From Anammoximicrobium sp964486845 (GTDB lineage Bacteria; Planctomycetota; Planctomycetia; Pirellulales; Pirellulaceae): a stretch of 17,599 bases of DNA. The stretch's first letter is position 1. Every line of letters starts with the position of its first letter. The stretch is from the NCBI GenBank assembly GCA_964486845.1, contig CAZAQY010000180.1, positions 1-17,599 on the forward strand, read 5' to 3'. The translations under genes were made by a program, and so were the position numbers. The notes below the pieces were generated by a model. That model had not been told where the DNA came from. It did not search any database and saw only the letters and a program-made list of their open reading frames with translations. Below, in pieces: positions 1 to 7,412 of this stretch.

Positions 1-1092
1 GACGCCGTGCTGCTGGCCCTGTGGCTGAACAGCATCAACTTCAAAGCGGGCCGCAGCACGCAGCCGGAGAGCATTCTGGCTTCCTCCGGATACGGGTTGC
101 TGCCCGCCTTCATCGACGGCATGCTGGACGCCGTGCCGCCCGGCATGATCCTGGTCGACGGCTGCGAGAACGGTTACTACATGGACTCGGCTGAAGCCTA
201 TCTGCAGGCCGCCCAGGAGATGCGTTCCTGGCACGGCGCCGGCGTCCGGTTGGTGTCGCCGCAGAACCGCGCCAAGTATCGCCAACAAGTGCAGGCGGGA
301 TTCGGCTTCTACCTGGACATGTACTTGAACCAGGAAGGCAACCGCTACTACTTTCCGCCCTTGAACGGTTCACGTCTGGCGCGGCTCCAGCGGAACTTGG
401 GGTTTGCCCGCGATGCCGCTGACCAGTACGTGTGGATCTACGGCGAACAGTGTCGCTGGTGGGGGCCGCCACGAGAGTTGCCGAACACCGTCGGCAAGGG
501 ACGGCCGTGGGAAGAAGCCATGCCGGGGATCACGCGGGCCATCGCCTACACGCGCGATCCGCTGGCAGCCGCCAAGGCAGAGTTGGCGGAACTTCGCAAG
601 TCCGGTCAGCTGACGAACCTGGCTAAGAACGCCGACTTCCGCCAGGCGGCGAATCCCCAGGCAGGATCGCTGCCGGCAGAGTTTGGCGCTTGGCAAGATG
701 AAAAGACGTCGGCCGGCACGTTCGCCTGGGATGCTGAAGTCGGCGACGGCTCCGGGCTCGCTACAAAAGTGAAGTGGGGCTGCTTTATCCAGGGCCTGAT
801 CGTCAAGCCGGGCGAGGACTACGCCATCGAGGTGGCATGCCGCCCCCGTGGCCATTCGCAGCCCACGCTGGTGATTCGCTGGCAAACGGCCGAAGAACGC
901 TGGACACAGGAGCACCTGGATCAGACGTTCCCGTTTGAGTCCGGCAAGGACGAGTGGCAATCGGCGTTCGGCGTCGTCACCGTGCCGGAGGGCGTGGGGC
1001 GATTGGTCGTGCTGCTGAACGTCACCGGACAGATCACGGACGAGGATGCCTGCTGGTTTGACAATCTGGGCGTGTATCGGCTGAACCCCTGA
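1..1092 (+). CDS. Secreted or extracytoplasmic glycosidase-like protein with C-terminal carbohydrate-binding-type domain (5' partial)
   Basis: The frame is open from the first base and ends at TGA 1090-1092, so the true start lies upstream of the window. The first ~200 visible residues are rich in Trp and Tyr and contain acidic clusters (ILVDGCENGYY, YVWIYGEQCRWW) of the kind found in TIM-barrel glycosidases. I cannot assign a GH family or name catalytic residues. From about nt 607 (NLAKNADFRQ) to the end the protein has the look of a CBM4/9-like jelly roll: an 'N-x-x-F' opening, alternating beta strands, and a final WFDNLGVYRL strand. Related domains occur in the genes at 15148 and 17201. 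The next gene starts about 40 nt downstream on the same strand, which suggests co-transcription. The coding call is firm; the enzymatic role is inferred from domain style and context. Confidence 0.8.
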   Translation, partial: DAVLLALWLNSINFKAGRSTQPESILASSGYGLLPAFIDGMLDAVPPGMILVDGCENGYYMDSAEAYLQAAQEMRSWHGAGVRLVSPQNRAKYRQQVQAGFGFYLDMYLNQEGNRYYFPPLNGSRLARLQRNLGFARDAADQYVWIYGEQCRWWGPPRELPNTVGKGRPWEEAMPGITRAIAYTRDPLAAAKAELAELRKSGQLTNLAKNADFRQAANPQAGSLPAEFGAWQDEKTSAGTFAWDAEVGDGSGLATKVKWGCFIQGLIVKPGEDYAIEVACRPRGHSQPTLVIRWQTAEERWTQEHLDQTFPFESGKDEWQSAFGVVTVPEGVGRLVVLLNVTGQITDEDACWFDNLGVYRLNP

Positions 1093-1132
1093 ATGGTCTC
1101 CCTGACGGACAAATTCTTAACGGGTGACCGAC

Positions 1133-3541
1133 ATGAACCGCCTGTTTCTGCTCTGGTGCCTGGCCATGCCCGGCAGTTTGGCTTCGGCTGCTGCCACGCT
1201 GACATGCGACGACATTGGCACTTCGGCACGTATTCCGAGCGTCGGCCGGCCAGTGACTTACACGGTGCGTCTGCGCGCTCCGGCGGACCGATCGCTGACA
1301 GGATGTTTTCGTGTTTCGCTTGAGGTCGCAGAGCATCCGGTTGCGGAAAAGGCGGTTCACCTGAAATTGGCCGCCGGCGAGCACCAGGACGTGACGCTCC
1401 CATGGACCCCGCAGGCGGACGGCTGGCATCGTCTGAGCTTCCGCGCCATTGGTGCCGACTCGACGACACCGTGGGCGCAGGTCGAGCAGGACGTGCCGGT
1501 CACGCACCGTCCGCTCGTGTTCCTGTGGTTCGGATCGCCTCGGCACTTCAAGTGGTGCAACGTGCCAACCACGGTCAAGCCCGAGGAACGGGATTGGTGG
1601 CTCTGGCGCGGCACCTTGCCCTGCGCCTGGAAAGGCGGCGTGTGCTACAAGGAATGGTCGGTCGAGCAGTTCACCAGGTCGTACACCGACTCGCCCTGGA
1701 TCGCCATTGACGAGATCGGCCCGTACGACGAAACCGGCCGGAAGATCATCGCGGCGGTGCGTGCCCACAAGCAGGCTCACCCCACGGGCTGCCGAGCGCT
1801 GTGGTACATGGGCGTACACGACCACTGGCGGGAGGTGCGCGACGCCGTGGACCTGTTCGTACCCGAGATCTACCTCAACTACAGCGGCAACCATCTGGGC
1901 AAGATCGACGCCTACGTGCGGCGTGCGCGGCAGGTGGGCTGCCTGGACCGGACGATTCCGGGGCTGGGAATCAACGTGATCGAAGACCAAGAAAAAAAGC
2001 AGCCTACGGTGGTTCCGACCCGCGAGGACGTGCTCCGCCAAATCCGGCACCTCAAGACCATCGCTCCCGAACTGCCCGGCGTGGGCTTCTTTACGAGCAA
2101 CGCGGCGCCCGGCGTGGCGGAGTACGCCGACGGGTTGTGCGGCGAGTACTACGTCAATCCGGTGCTGACGCTCGTGCCGGGTTCGCTGCAGGCGCGGGTG
2201 AAGGGCCAGGCGTTGGAGTTGAGCGCCGTTCTGCGGAACGACGGCGGCATGACGGCCCGTGCGGTCCCGGTGCAATTCGGCCAGGGCCACGGCTCGGACT
2301 TCCGTGTGACGACGCAGCAGACTGTGGCCACGCTGGCACCGGAAGGCGAGGTCACGGTGACGGCTCGACTGCCCCTGCAGGGCGGCGTGCATGCGTATGG
2401 CTTGCGGCTTGTTCCCCCACTGGGTCTCGCCGTGCTTAATACCGACTTGTGGACCATGGCCGCGCGGGGCTTGCCAGCGGGGGCCTGTGTCGTTTACCAG
2501 CCGCCCACGGAAACGCCCGGCGGCGGTCTGCCGCTGTTTGCGGATGCCCCGGTGGGCACGGAGATTTGCGTGGCTTCCGTCTTGGGCCCTGACGGGCGCG
2601 CCGCGGAAGCCGTGGCGGCGACCGTCCTGCCGGGTTTGCCCGACGACTCCGCTGACGTTCTGACCTGGACGCCCAAGTCACGGCCATCGGACCAGCCCGT
2701 CGCGTTCCGGCTGAACAGCAGTCCCGCGCAGAACGTGGCCGCCCTAAAGGCCACACGCAGCGGAGATTGGCTGACAGTCACCGGCTCCGGCTACGTCGCC
2801 ACCTTGGACTTGTCGAAGGATCAGGTCCGATCGCTCAAGGTGCAGACCGATGGGCCCGAACTCCTGGGCTCGCCCTGGGCCTTCTCCAGCACCGGCTACA
2901 CCGGGGCGCAGCCGGCTCAGTTGAAGGAACTCCCCGGCGGCCTGCTTGTCACGATCCCCTTCGGCAACCCGCAGGCTGAGGGCTTCAGTCGATATTTCTG
3001 CTATGCTTCGGTTCCGGTCATCCGCATCGAGCGGTTCTTCCGACCCCGTGCCGAGATGAGGGTGACGGCCTCCGCCGAGGGCTGCCGGATGCTGCAGCGC
3101 GGCGGAGTGTATGCCTTGCAGCCCGGCGTAGGCGGACCGGTCCGGCGGGGAACCTTGCGCGACGGTTCAGACTACTCAGACCTGTTGTTCGGCTACCTCG
3201 GGTCGGGCCCAAGTCCTGATAACGCCCGGTTGGCCGGATGGTTCGACTGCGCTTTCACCCGGGACGGCGGCGGTGGGTTGGGCGTAGTCATCGAGCGTCG
3301 CTGGGAAGCGGCACATTCCGACGTAGGCTATGACGTGACTCGCTACTATGATGGCGGCGATTGGTTGTCGGTGCTGAACCTGTGGGGCAAGGAGCTTTCG
3401 GTCAGCACGCCCCAAACGCAGATTGTCTACCTACTGCCGCATGGTCCATTGGCGCTCGACCAGGCCGCCGTGGTCGGCCCGGCTCAGAGGCTATGGAATC
3501 ACCTGCAAATGCGGGCTCATCCTGCGTTGGTTGCGCGATAA
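1133..3541 (+). CDS. Large secreted protein with glycosidase-like TIM-barrel region and beta-sandwich domains
   Basis: 802 residues from ATG 1133. I prefer this ATG over the in-frame GTG at 1124 because it begins a clean signal peptide (MNRLFLLWCLAMPGSLASA, cleavage near residues 19-21). Residues ~25-125 look like an Ig-type beta domain. Residues ~128-345 resemble a TIM-barrel glycosidase, with IDEIG (E194) and PEIYLNYSG (E245) as possible catalytic acids. Residues ~350-430 look like a CARDB/NEW3-type domain (LRNDGGMTARAVPV). The last ~280 residues are beta-rich and resemble a mutarotase-type sandwich. I recognise no named family. It follows the preceding gene closely on the same strand. Its stop lies only 4 nt from the stop of the convergent PIN-like gene, marking a sharp edge with the accessory region. 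The role in glycan breakdown is inferred. Confidence 0.82.
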   Translation: MNRLFLLWCLAMPGSLASAAATLTCDDIGTSARIPSVGRPVTYTVRLRAPADRSLTGCFRVSLEVAEHPVAEKAVHLKLAAGEHQDVTLPWTPQADGWHRLSFRAIGADSTTPWAQVEQDVPVTHRPLVFLWFGSPRHFKWCNVPTTVKPEERDWWLWRGTLPCAWKGGVCYKEWSVEQFTRSYTDSPWIAIDEIGPYDETGRKIIAAVRAHKQAHPTGCRALWYMGVHDHWREVRDAVDLFVPEIYLNYSGNHLGKIDAYVRRARQVGCLDRTIPGLGINVIEDQEKKQPTVVPTREDVLRQIRHLKTIAPELPGVGFFTSNAAPGVAEYADGLCGEYYVNPVLTLVPGSLQARVKGQALELSAVLRNDGGMTARAVPVQFGQGHGSDFRVTTQQTVATLAPEGEVTVTARLPLQGGVHAYGLRLVPPLGLAVLNTDLWTMAARGLPAGACVVYQPPTETPGGGLPLFADAPVGTEICVASVLGPDGRAAEAVAATVLPGLPDDSADVLTWTPKSRPSDQPVAFRLNSSPAQNVAALKATRSGDWLTVTGSGYVATLDLSKDQVRSLKVQTDGPELLGSPWAFSSTGYTGAQPAQLKELPGGLLVTIPFGNPQAEGFSRYFCYASVPVIRIERFFRPRAEMRVTASAEGCRMLQRGGVYALQPGVGGPVRRGTLRDGSDYSDLLFGYLGSGPSPDNARLAGWFDCAFTRDGGGGLGVVIERRWEAAHSDVGYDVTRYYDGGDWLSVLNLWGKELSVSTPQTQIVYLLPHGPLALDQAAVVGPAQRLWNHLQMRAHPALVAR

Positions 3542-3545
3542 CTCC

Positions 3546-3893
3546 CTACAACGGCAGGTACTCCACGCGATTCTCCATGTCCACCGGCTCGTAGACGGAG
3601 GCCAGCAGGTCGAGGTCGCGGATGGCTTGTCCGACGGTAATCCGCAGCTGATGCGAATACACCACGCCGCTGAAGCGTTCACCGGCGGCCTGTCGGCGGG
3701 CCGCTTCCTGCAGTAAGTCGTCATCTTGACTGACAAGGACCCGGCCCAACTGCGTTGCTCGATCCAGCAGGGCTGGATCTTCGAATCGGGCGGCCCCGTC
3801 TTCCTGCGCGGTCAGCACATCCACGCCGCGTCGTCGAAGCCCTGCGGTGATCGCCCAGCGGATATGCACATCCATGTACAGGGCAACGCTCAC
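3546..3893 (-). CDS. DUF5615 PIN-like toxin
   Basis: 115 residues. The start is GTG 3893-3891, which overlaps the upstream stop as GTGA, a translationally coupled arrangement. The protein matches the short PIN-like DUF5615 layout. An acidic residue lies in the first strand (D8, MDVH), followed by an amphipathic helix and a strand ending in DVLTAQEDG. A second acidic cluster follows (SQDDDLL, D57-D59), then the late GVVYS strand and a helix. DUF5615 proteins are regarded as VapC-type ribonuclease toxins that usually follow DUF433 antitoxin genes, exactly as here. Acidic D8 and D57-D59 could contribute to metal binding. An in-frame ATG at residue 7 is a possible alternative start but would lose the first strand. 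Activity is inferred from family and pairing. Confidence 0.85.
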   Translation of the reverse strand: MSVALYMDVHIRWAITAGLRRRGVDVLTAQEDGAARFEDPALLDRATQLGRVLVSQDDDLLQEAARRQAAGERFSGVVYSHQLRITVGQAIRDLDLLASVYEPVDMENRVEYLPL

Positions 3894-4207
3894 GGCAGTC
3901 TCCCCAAGGCCCGCAGTCGCTGTCGCCCAGGCGAATCCAGCGAGGCCCGGCGGTGCCGATCAGACTCCGCGAGCTGTTGGTCGATCTCCTGGTCCAAGGC
4001 GGCTCGATTGTCGTGGTAGTACGTCAGCGCCGCGTGGATTTGAGCCAGCGACAGGTATCCCCGGTGCTGCTCATAGATCTCTTCCGCAGACGACCCATGA
4101 GCCAGCTGTTCCATCGCAACCTCTAGCACCTTGATGTTTGTGTCGTCCAGCCACGCCGCGCCGCGTTCGTCCAGCCATACATGGCTCGTGATTACTGCTG
4201 TTGACAT
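3890..4207 (-). CDS. DUF433 family antitoxin
   Basis: 105 residues from ATG 4207. The frame is open a further 12 codons to 4243, but ATG 4207 has a good ribosome-binding site on the minus strand (AAGGGAAG, about 5 nt upstream) and sits below an extended -10 element. The sequence fits the DUF433 pattern of a winged-helix/DNA-binding-like antitoxin: WLDDTNIKVLEVAMEQLAHGSSAEEIYEQH, then a second helical motif LSLAQIHAALTYYHDN. The charged tail (residues ~75-105) probably contacts the toxin. The stop overlaps the GTG of the PIN-like gene by 4 nt. Such pairs usually repress their own promoter and neutralise the PIN protein; that function is inferred from the family. Confidence 0.87.
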   Translation of the reverse strand: MSTAVITSHVWLDERGAAWLDDTNIKVLEVAMEQLAHGSSAEEIYEQHRGYLSLAQIHAALTYYHDNRAALDQEIDQQLAESDRHRRASLDSPGRQRLRALGRLP

Positions 4208-4246
4208 ACCGCTTCCCTTGCTGAATTCCAGGATCTCACCCAACGT

Positions 4247-4252
4247 ATTCTA
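4247..4252 (-). promoter_or_regulatory. Extended -10 promoter element for the DUF433-DUF5615 operon
   Basis: On the minus strand the sequence reads TGC-TAGAAT, a good extended -10, about 40 nt upstream of ATG 4207. No convincing -35 hexamer is present at 17 nt (CTATCC). The same TGCTAGAAT word is the -10 of the minus-strand gene starting at 9103. Confidence 0.45.
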
Positions 4253-4335
4253 GCACGGTCAGCGGTCGGGGATAGGACCCAACTCGTCGCCATGAGGCCG
4301 CTGGCGCGAGCGAAATAGGCGGCGGGGCAAGCTGC

Positions 4336-4988
4336 CCAGCGGCGTCGGCAAAACGGCCGCCGCCTGGGCGCTGGCCAACGAGCTGGGCCGTGACCCGGAC
4401 TGGGGCGGCGTGGTCGAGATCCCCAGCGGCACGCAGGATGGCCGCGCCGTCGAAGACCTGCTGCGGCGGATGCACCTGCGGTCGATTGCAGCGGCAGCGG
4501 CTGCAAACTCGTCATCATCAACGAAGCCGACCGCATGACCCCGCTGGCCGAAGGGATATGGCTCGACGGCCTTCGTATGGAAAAGGCTCCCGGCCAAGAC
4601 GGTCGTCGTGTTCACCACCAACAACCTTCACAAGCTGACCGACCGCTTCATCCGCCGCTGCGACGTCCAGCGGTTCGACGCGACCAGCGACGACTTCCGC
4701 GACGGCATGGTGGACGTCGTTCGCCAAGTCTGGAAGCTGGAGACCGGCAGCGACCTGGACACGATCCCGCAGGACCTCGGCAAGTTCGAGCTGGGCAGCG
4801 ACGAATACTCGATCGGTTTGGCCCTGCAGCAAATCGCCCCGTATCTCCGGACTGGCGATCCGCTGCCCGCCCGCTTCGTGGTGCCGATCGTTCGCGAGGA
4901 ATCCGAGGCAAAACTGGTCGCGTCGTACGGCAGCACGAAGGTTGCAGAGTTTGCCCGCGGCGGAAACGGCAGTCGAAAGCGGGGTTAA
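4336..4988 (+). pseudogene. AAA+ clamp-loader-like ATPase pseudogene, copy 1 (5' truncated, frameshifted)
   Basis: The first part reads SGVGKTAAAWALANELG, the end of a Walker A P-loop (the second copy has GSSGVGKT), and continues to RRMHLR. The frame then breaks. Compared with the second copy at 6607-6942 there is a net 2-nt gain near 4480 and a net 7-nt gain near 4580. The original frame hits TGA at 4536-4538, so the Walker B segment (IINEADRM) is out of frame. The two gains cancel, and the original frame resumes as TTNNLHKLTDRFIRRCDVQRFDA and runs to TAA 4986-4988. This preserves about 100 C-terminal residues absent from copy 2. TTNN and DRFIRRC resemble the sensor-1 and arginine-finger region of replication factor C/DnaX-type loaders. 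The N-terminal P-loop strand is missing. A fragment from 4608 might still be expressed, but I see no good start. Confidence 0.75.
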
Positions 4989-5703
4989 ACCTTCCCGCCG
5001 ACGCGGAACGCAATCAGTTATGCCACAGTTCGAGAGAATGGAACGGCTGAGTCGCCCGAACAGCAGTCTCCGGGCGGCGCGGCCGGCGGCGCGGTGGACG
5101 TCGACGGGAACCCCAGGGGGGCTGAGTTTCTTGGGGGGCTGCGGAGTGTAGGCCGCCTGCCCCTCGATTCCACCTTGCGCGCGATTTTTTGGGGTGGGGG
5201 GTGGAGTCGCTCCGGACCTTGTTTTCCGAAAAACACCACCCTTGAACGGCGGCCGGTCGGAGGGGTCCTTTCTCGCAATGCGAGTACTTGCGGGTTAGGT
5301 ATGCCGAGATTCCCGCATAGCCCCCCGGCGCGAATTGACCCCATGAACTGACGCCCCCCAGTGGGTCCTTGCTGACCCGAGGCCACGGCGCGCGGACCCT
5401 TGGCAGGGCGCCCCGTGAACACCTCCCGAACCGGGCTTGTCGTCGTCGTATTTGCCCCGCGGCCGGGACCCGGTGACCAGCACTACGGCGGCCGGGTTTC
5501 CGCGGAAACGTCCCCGGCGAGCAAGCGGCGACGATCCGCGAGGGCTCCCGAGAGTCTCGGGATTTTCGTGGTTCTTCCGGCGGCGCTTGCGACGGGACCT
5601 ACTCCACCGTATCCTAGGGTGGTGTCGCTGAGAGGAATAGGTGTTCTTGTGAGGTCGTTTGAGCCTGGCTTGGTTCGACGTCAACGGTAGGTAAAGGTGC
5701 CAA
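4989..5703. other. GC-rich non-coding spacer with G-tracts
   Basis: About 715 nt without a convincing gene; the open frames on both strands are of low complexity (Arg/Pro/Gly-rich). It carries plus-strand G-runs at 5116-5121, 5133-5138, 5191-5194 and 5196-5201, and C-runs near 5320-5325 and 5353-5358. The word CGGCGGCCGG recurs at about 5247 and 5486, and again near 6088. The left copy of a 25-bp direct repeat lies at 5459-5483. I found no RNA gene. Confidence 0.5.
5459..5483. repeat. 25-bp direct repeat, left copy
   Basis: This 25-nt stretch, beginning GCGGCCGGGACCCGG, is identical to 6462-6486. The two copies flank the CD225-like gene and the small basic hypothetical gene as a module of about 1.03 kb. 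Confidence 0.8.
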
Positions 5704-6024
5704 ATGCCGCCAGACGCGACAGAAGAGTTATGGGAATGTGTAGCGTGCTGGACAAAAAATGGTTCTAGCCGCAAGGAATGCAAAGAGTGCGGCATCCCAC
5801 GAATCCAACGGCCGCCTGTCATTTTTGCGGGGGTGATGACAGTTGTCTTTCCCCTGCTTGGGATCCCAGCTTTGGTTTACGCCGTCCTTGCTGAAGTCTG
5901 CGTTATCAGACGCGATTTCGCTAGGGCGGATCGGTACGCCGACAAAGCGAGCTGGCTGGCAATGAGCGGTGTAATCAGTTTAGTTATGCTAGTTCTGATC
6001 TGCTTCGTGTACTTCAGTCGGTAG
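5704..6024 (+). CDS. Small membrane protein: RanBP2-type zinc finger plus CD225/dispanin-like domain
   Basis: 106 residues from ATG 5704, with an AAGG element about 6 nt upstream. The N-terminus fits a RanBP2-type zinc finger exactly: W10-x-C12-x2-C15-x3-N19-x6-C26-x2-C29. Two hydrophobic segments follow, about residues 38-66 and 84-105. The short polar loop between them (RRDFARADRYADKA) matches the CD225/dispanin arrangement of helix, 'D-x-x-x-A' loop, helix, with a small-residue GIPALVYAV motif before the loop. Bacterial CD225-like proteins are membrane proteins of mostly unknown function, often with N-terminal zinc ribbons. The gene lies between two direct repeats and between two broken AAA+ copies. 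Zinc binding and membrane location are read from sequence; the CD225 assignment is by pattern and no role can be given. Confidence 0.75.
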   Translation: MPPDATEELWECVACWTKNGSSRKECKECGIPRIQRPPVIFAGVMTVVFPLLGIPALVYAVLAEVCVIRRDFARADRYADKASWLAMSGVISLVMLVLICFVYFSR

Positions 6025-6140
6025 CCCAAGGACTGTCCCGGACGCAACCTCGGATGCACGGTGCGGCACGGAAGGACAATCGCGCGACGGCGGCCGGGCT
6101 CGATGCTTCAGACCTCGCTTCCCGAATTGGAGGGAGATAC

Positions 6141-6434
6141 ATGTCTTTAGACGAAGCTAACGCGGATGCCCACGCGGCTTACGAGGAACTCGCCCAATAC
6201 GTACAGATGTCTCCCCGTGAGCTTCAACGCGAACTCGACGAGTTGCGAATACAAAGATATTGCCCACGATCAGCGAAAGCCAAGTCACCGGGAACGAAGC
6301 CGCAACGGCGGAATGACCCAAAGGCAATTCAGCGAAGAATAGACGCGGCGGAACGGGCACAGAGGATACAGCGTGACGAAGAAAGAATGCCTCCCGAACC
6401 CGAGATCGACTTCAAAGCGATCGCGGGAGGATGA
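6141..6434 (+). CDS. Small charged hypothetical protein
   Basis: 97 residues from ATG 6141, chosen because a strong Shine-Dalgarno (GGAGGGAG) lies about 4 nt upstream; the frame is open from 6054 but without such a signal. The protein is highly charged. An acidic helical N-terminus (MSLDEANADAHAAYEELAQYV) is followed by MSPRELQRELDELRIQRY, a basic KAKSPGTKPQRRNDPK linker, and a long Arg/Glu helix (AIQRRIDAAERAQRIQRDEERM) that could form a coiled coil. I see no membrane segment, cysteine cluster or known motif. It lies 116 nt downstream of the CD225-like gene on the same strand and inside the same repeat-flanked module. Function unknown. Confidence 0.6.
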   Translation: MSLDEANADAHAAYEELAQYVQMSPRELQRELDELRIQRYCPRSAKAKSPGTKPQRRNDPKAIQRRIDAAERAQRIQRDEERMPPEPEIDFKAIAGG

Positions 6435-6461
6435 CCGACTGCACTAGTGACCGTCACCGCG

Positions 6462-6486
6462 GCGGCCGGGACCCGGTGACCAGCAC
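6462..6486. repeat. 25-bp direct repeat, right copy
   Basis: Exact copy of 5459-5483. It lies just past the stop of the small charged gene and about 80-120 nt before the second AAA+ fragment. Confidence 0.8.
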
Positions 6487-6563
6487 CACCCGCGCACCCT
6501 GCGCCCACGTTCGACGATCAGCACCCAGGGCCTGCAGGTCCAACGGAAACGAGCCTGTCAGCG

Positions 6564-7091
6564 TTGGTCGCCGCCCCCCATTCCAACGCCTTCATCTTCG
6601 CCGGCTCCAGCGGCGTCGGCAAAACGGCCGCCGCCTGGGCGCTGGCCAAAGATCTGGGCTGCGATCCCGACTGGGGCGGCGTGGTCGAGATCCCCAGCGG
6701 GACGCAGGACGGCCGCGCGGTCGAAGATCTGTTGCGGCGCATGCACCTGCGGCCGATGGGCGGCAGCGGCTGGAAAGTCGTCATCATCAACGAAGCCGAC
6801 CGCATGACTCCGCAGGCCGAAGTAATGTGGCTGGACGGCCTCGAAAAGCTCCCGTCCAAGACGGTGGTCGTGTTCACGACGAACAATCTCCACAAACTGA
6901 CCGACCGCTTCATCCGCCGCTGCGAAGTCCAGCGGTTCGACGATGCCCGGAATTGTCGTCCGCGCTGGCTTGGTCCGATTCCTGTTTGGCTCAGTTTGCG
7001 TTACGACGCGGCATCCTCAAACCATGGTCGCGTTGCACGTCGAACAAGTTTTTCTCCCTCAAAATCAGTTGGGAAGCTGGATTCCGATTGA
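6564..7091 (+). pseudogene. AAA+ clamp-loader-like ATPase, copy 2 (3' truncated)
   Basis: The frame reads NAFIFAGSSGVGKTAAAWALAKDLG (Walker A GSSGVGKT), EIPSGTQDGRAVEDLLRRMHLR, then KVVIINEADRM (Walker B-like) and VVVFTTNNLHKLTDRFIRRCEVQRFD. These are the core motifs of a clamp-loader/RFC-type AAA+ module. A run of 43 nt (6607-6649) is identical to 4336-4378 and similarity continues to 6942. There the homology stops abruptly inside QRFD, and the frame runs on as unrelated sequence to 7091, antisense to the IS-split gene. The only start in the track of this frame is a TTG at 6564. Upstream, fragments resembling the usual 'RP-TFDD' start of such loaders (about 6500-6520) are out of frame. So the copy has lost its C-terminal third and probably its proper N-terminus. 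Confidence 0.7.
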
Positions 7092-7293
7092 TGCGCCACA
7101 TCCAACAGGACTCACCCGCCGATTGTACATACGAAGCAACTCCGGCACTGCTCGTCCACACGGCCAGCCTTGGTCGACCGTCGCCGAAAACGTTCTCCAA
7201 GAGATGAACGAATCCAACGTCCAAACGTTCGGTGCCCTTCCGCCAAGAACCGACGTCAGCAGTTCCCGTTTCACGAATCCGTGCGTGCCATAC
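7065..7293 (-). pseudogene. 3' part of unidentified gene split by the IS
   Basis: On the minus strand this continues directly from the fragment at 8798-9103 once the IS and one ATAC copy are removed: ...VVVY joins GTHGFVKRELLTSVLGG in frame. It runs to TGA 7067-7065, giving residues 103-176 of the reconstructed protein. The C-terminus has a YN-x11-S-x2-I-x-L pattern (MYNRRV...SIGIQL). That recalls the tail of DUF4928-type proteins found beside restriction-modification genes; this is from memory and weak. Beyond the stop another frame continues with REKNLFDVQRDHGLRMPRR to about 6991, so a late frameshift may have shortened the tail. Confidence 0.6.
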
Positions 7294-7311
7294 CTGAACT
7301 TTCGCAGATTT
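7294..7311. repeat. Left terminal inverted repeat of the IS
   Basis: CTGAACTTTCGCAGATTT, matched perfectly in reverse complement at 8780-8797. It is preceded by the ATAC target duplication. Confidence 0.92.
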
Positions 7312-7412
7312 TTCGAAGGATTTTGGCCATGCAAAGAGGGCGGGGTTCCTTGTAGACTTCGCGTCGTTAGAAGCGTCGGGGACGCACGCGAAGGACAAGG
7401 AGGTCCCGGTCC

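Noticed and set aside
1034..2392. Long minus-strand open frame (452 codons) opposite the large secreted protein
   Set aside because: Arg/His-rich composition without domain logic; it mirrors a plus-strand gene with signal peptide and coherent domains. Typical of GC-rich antisense frames.
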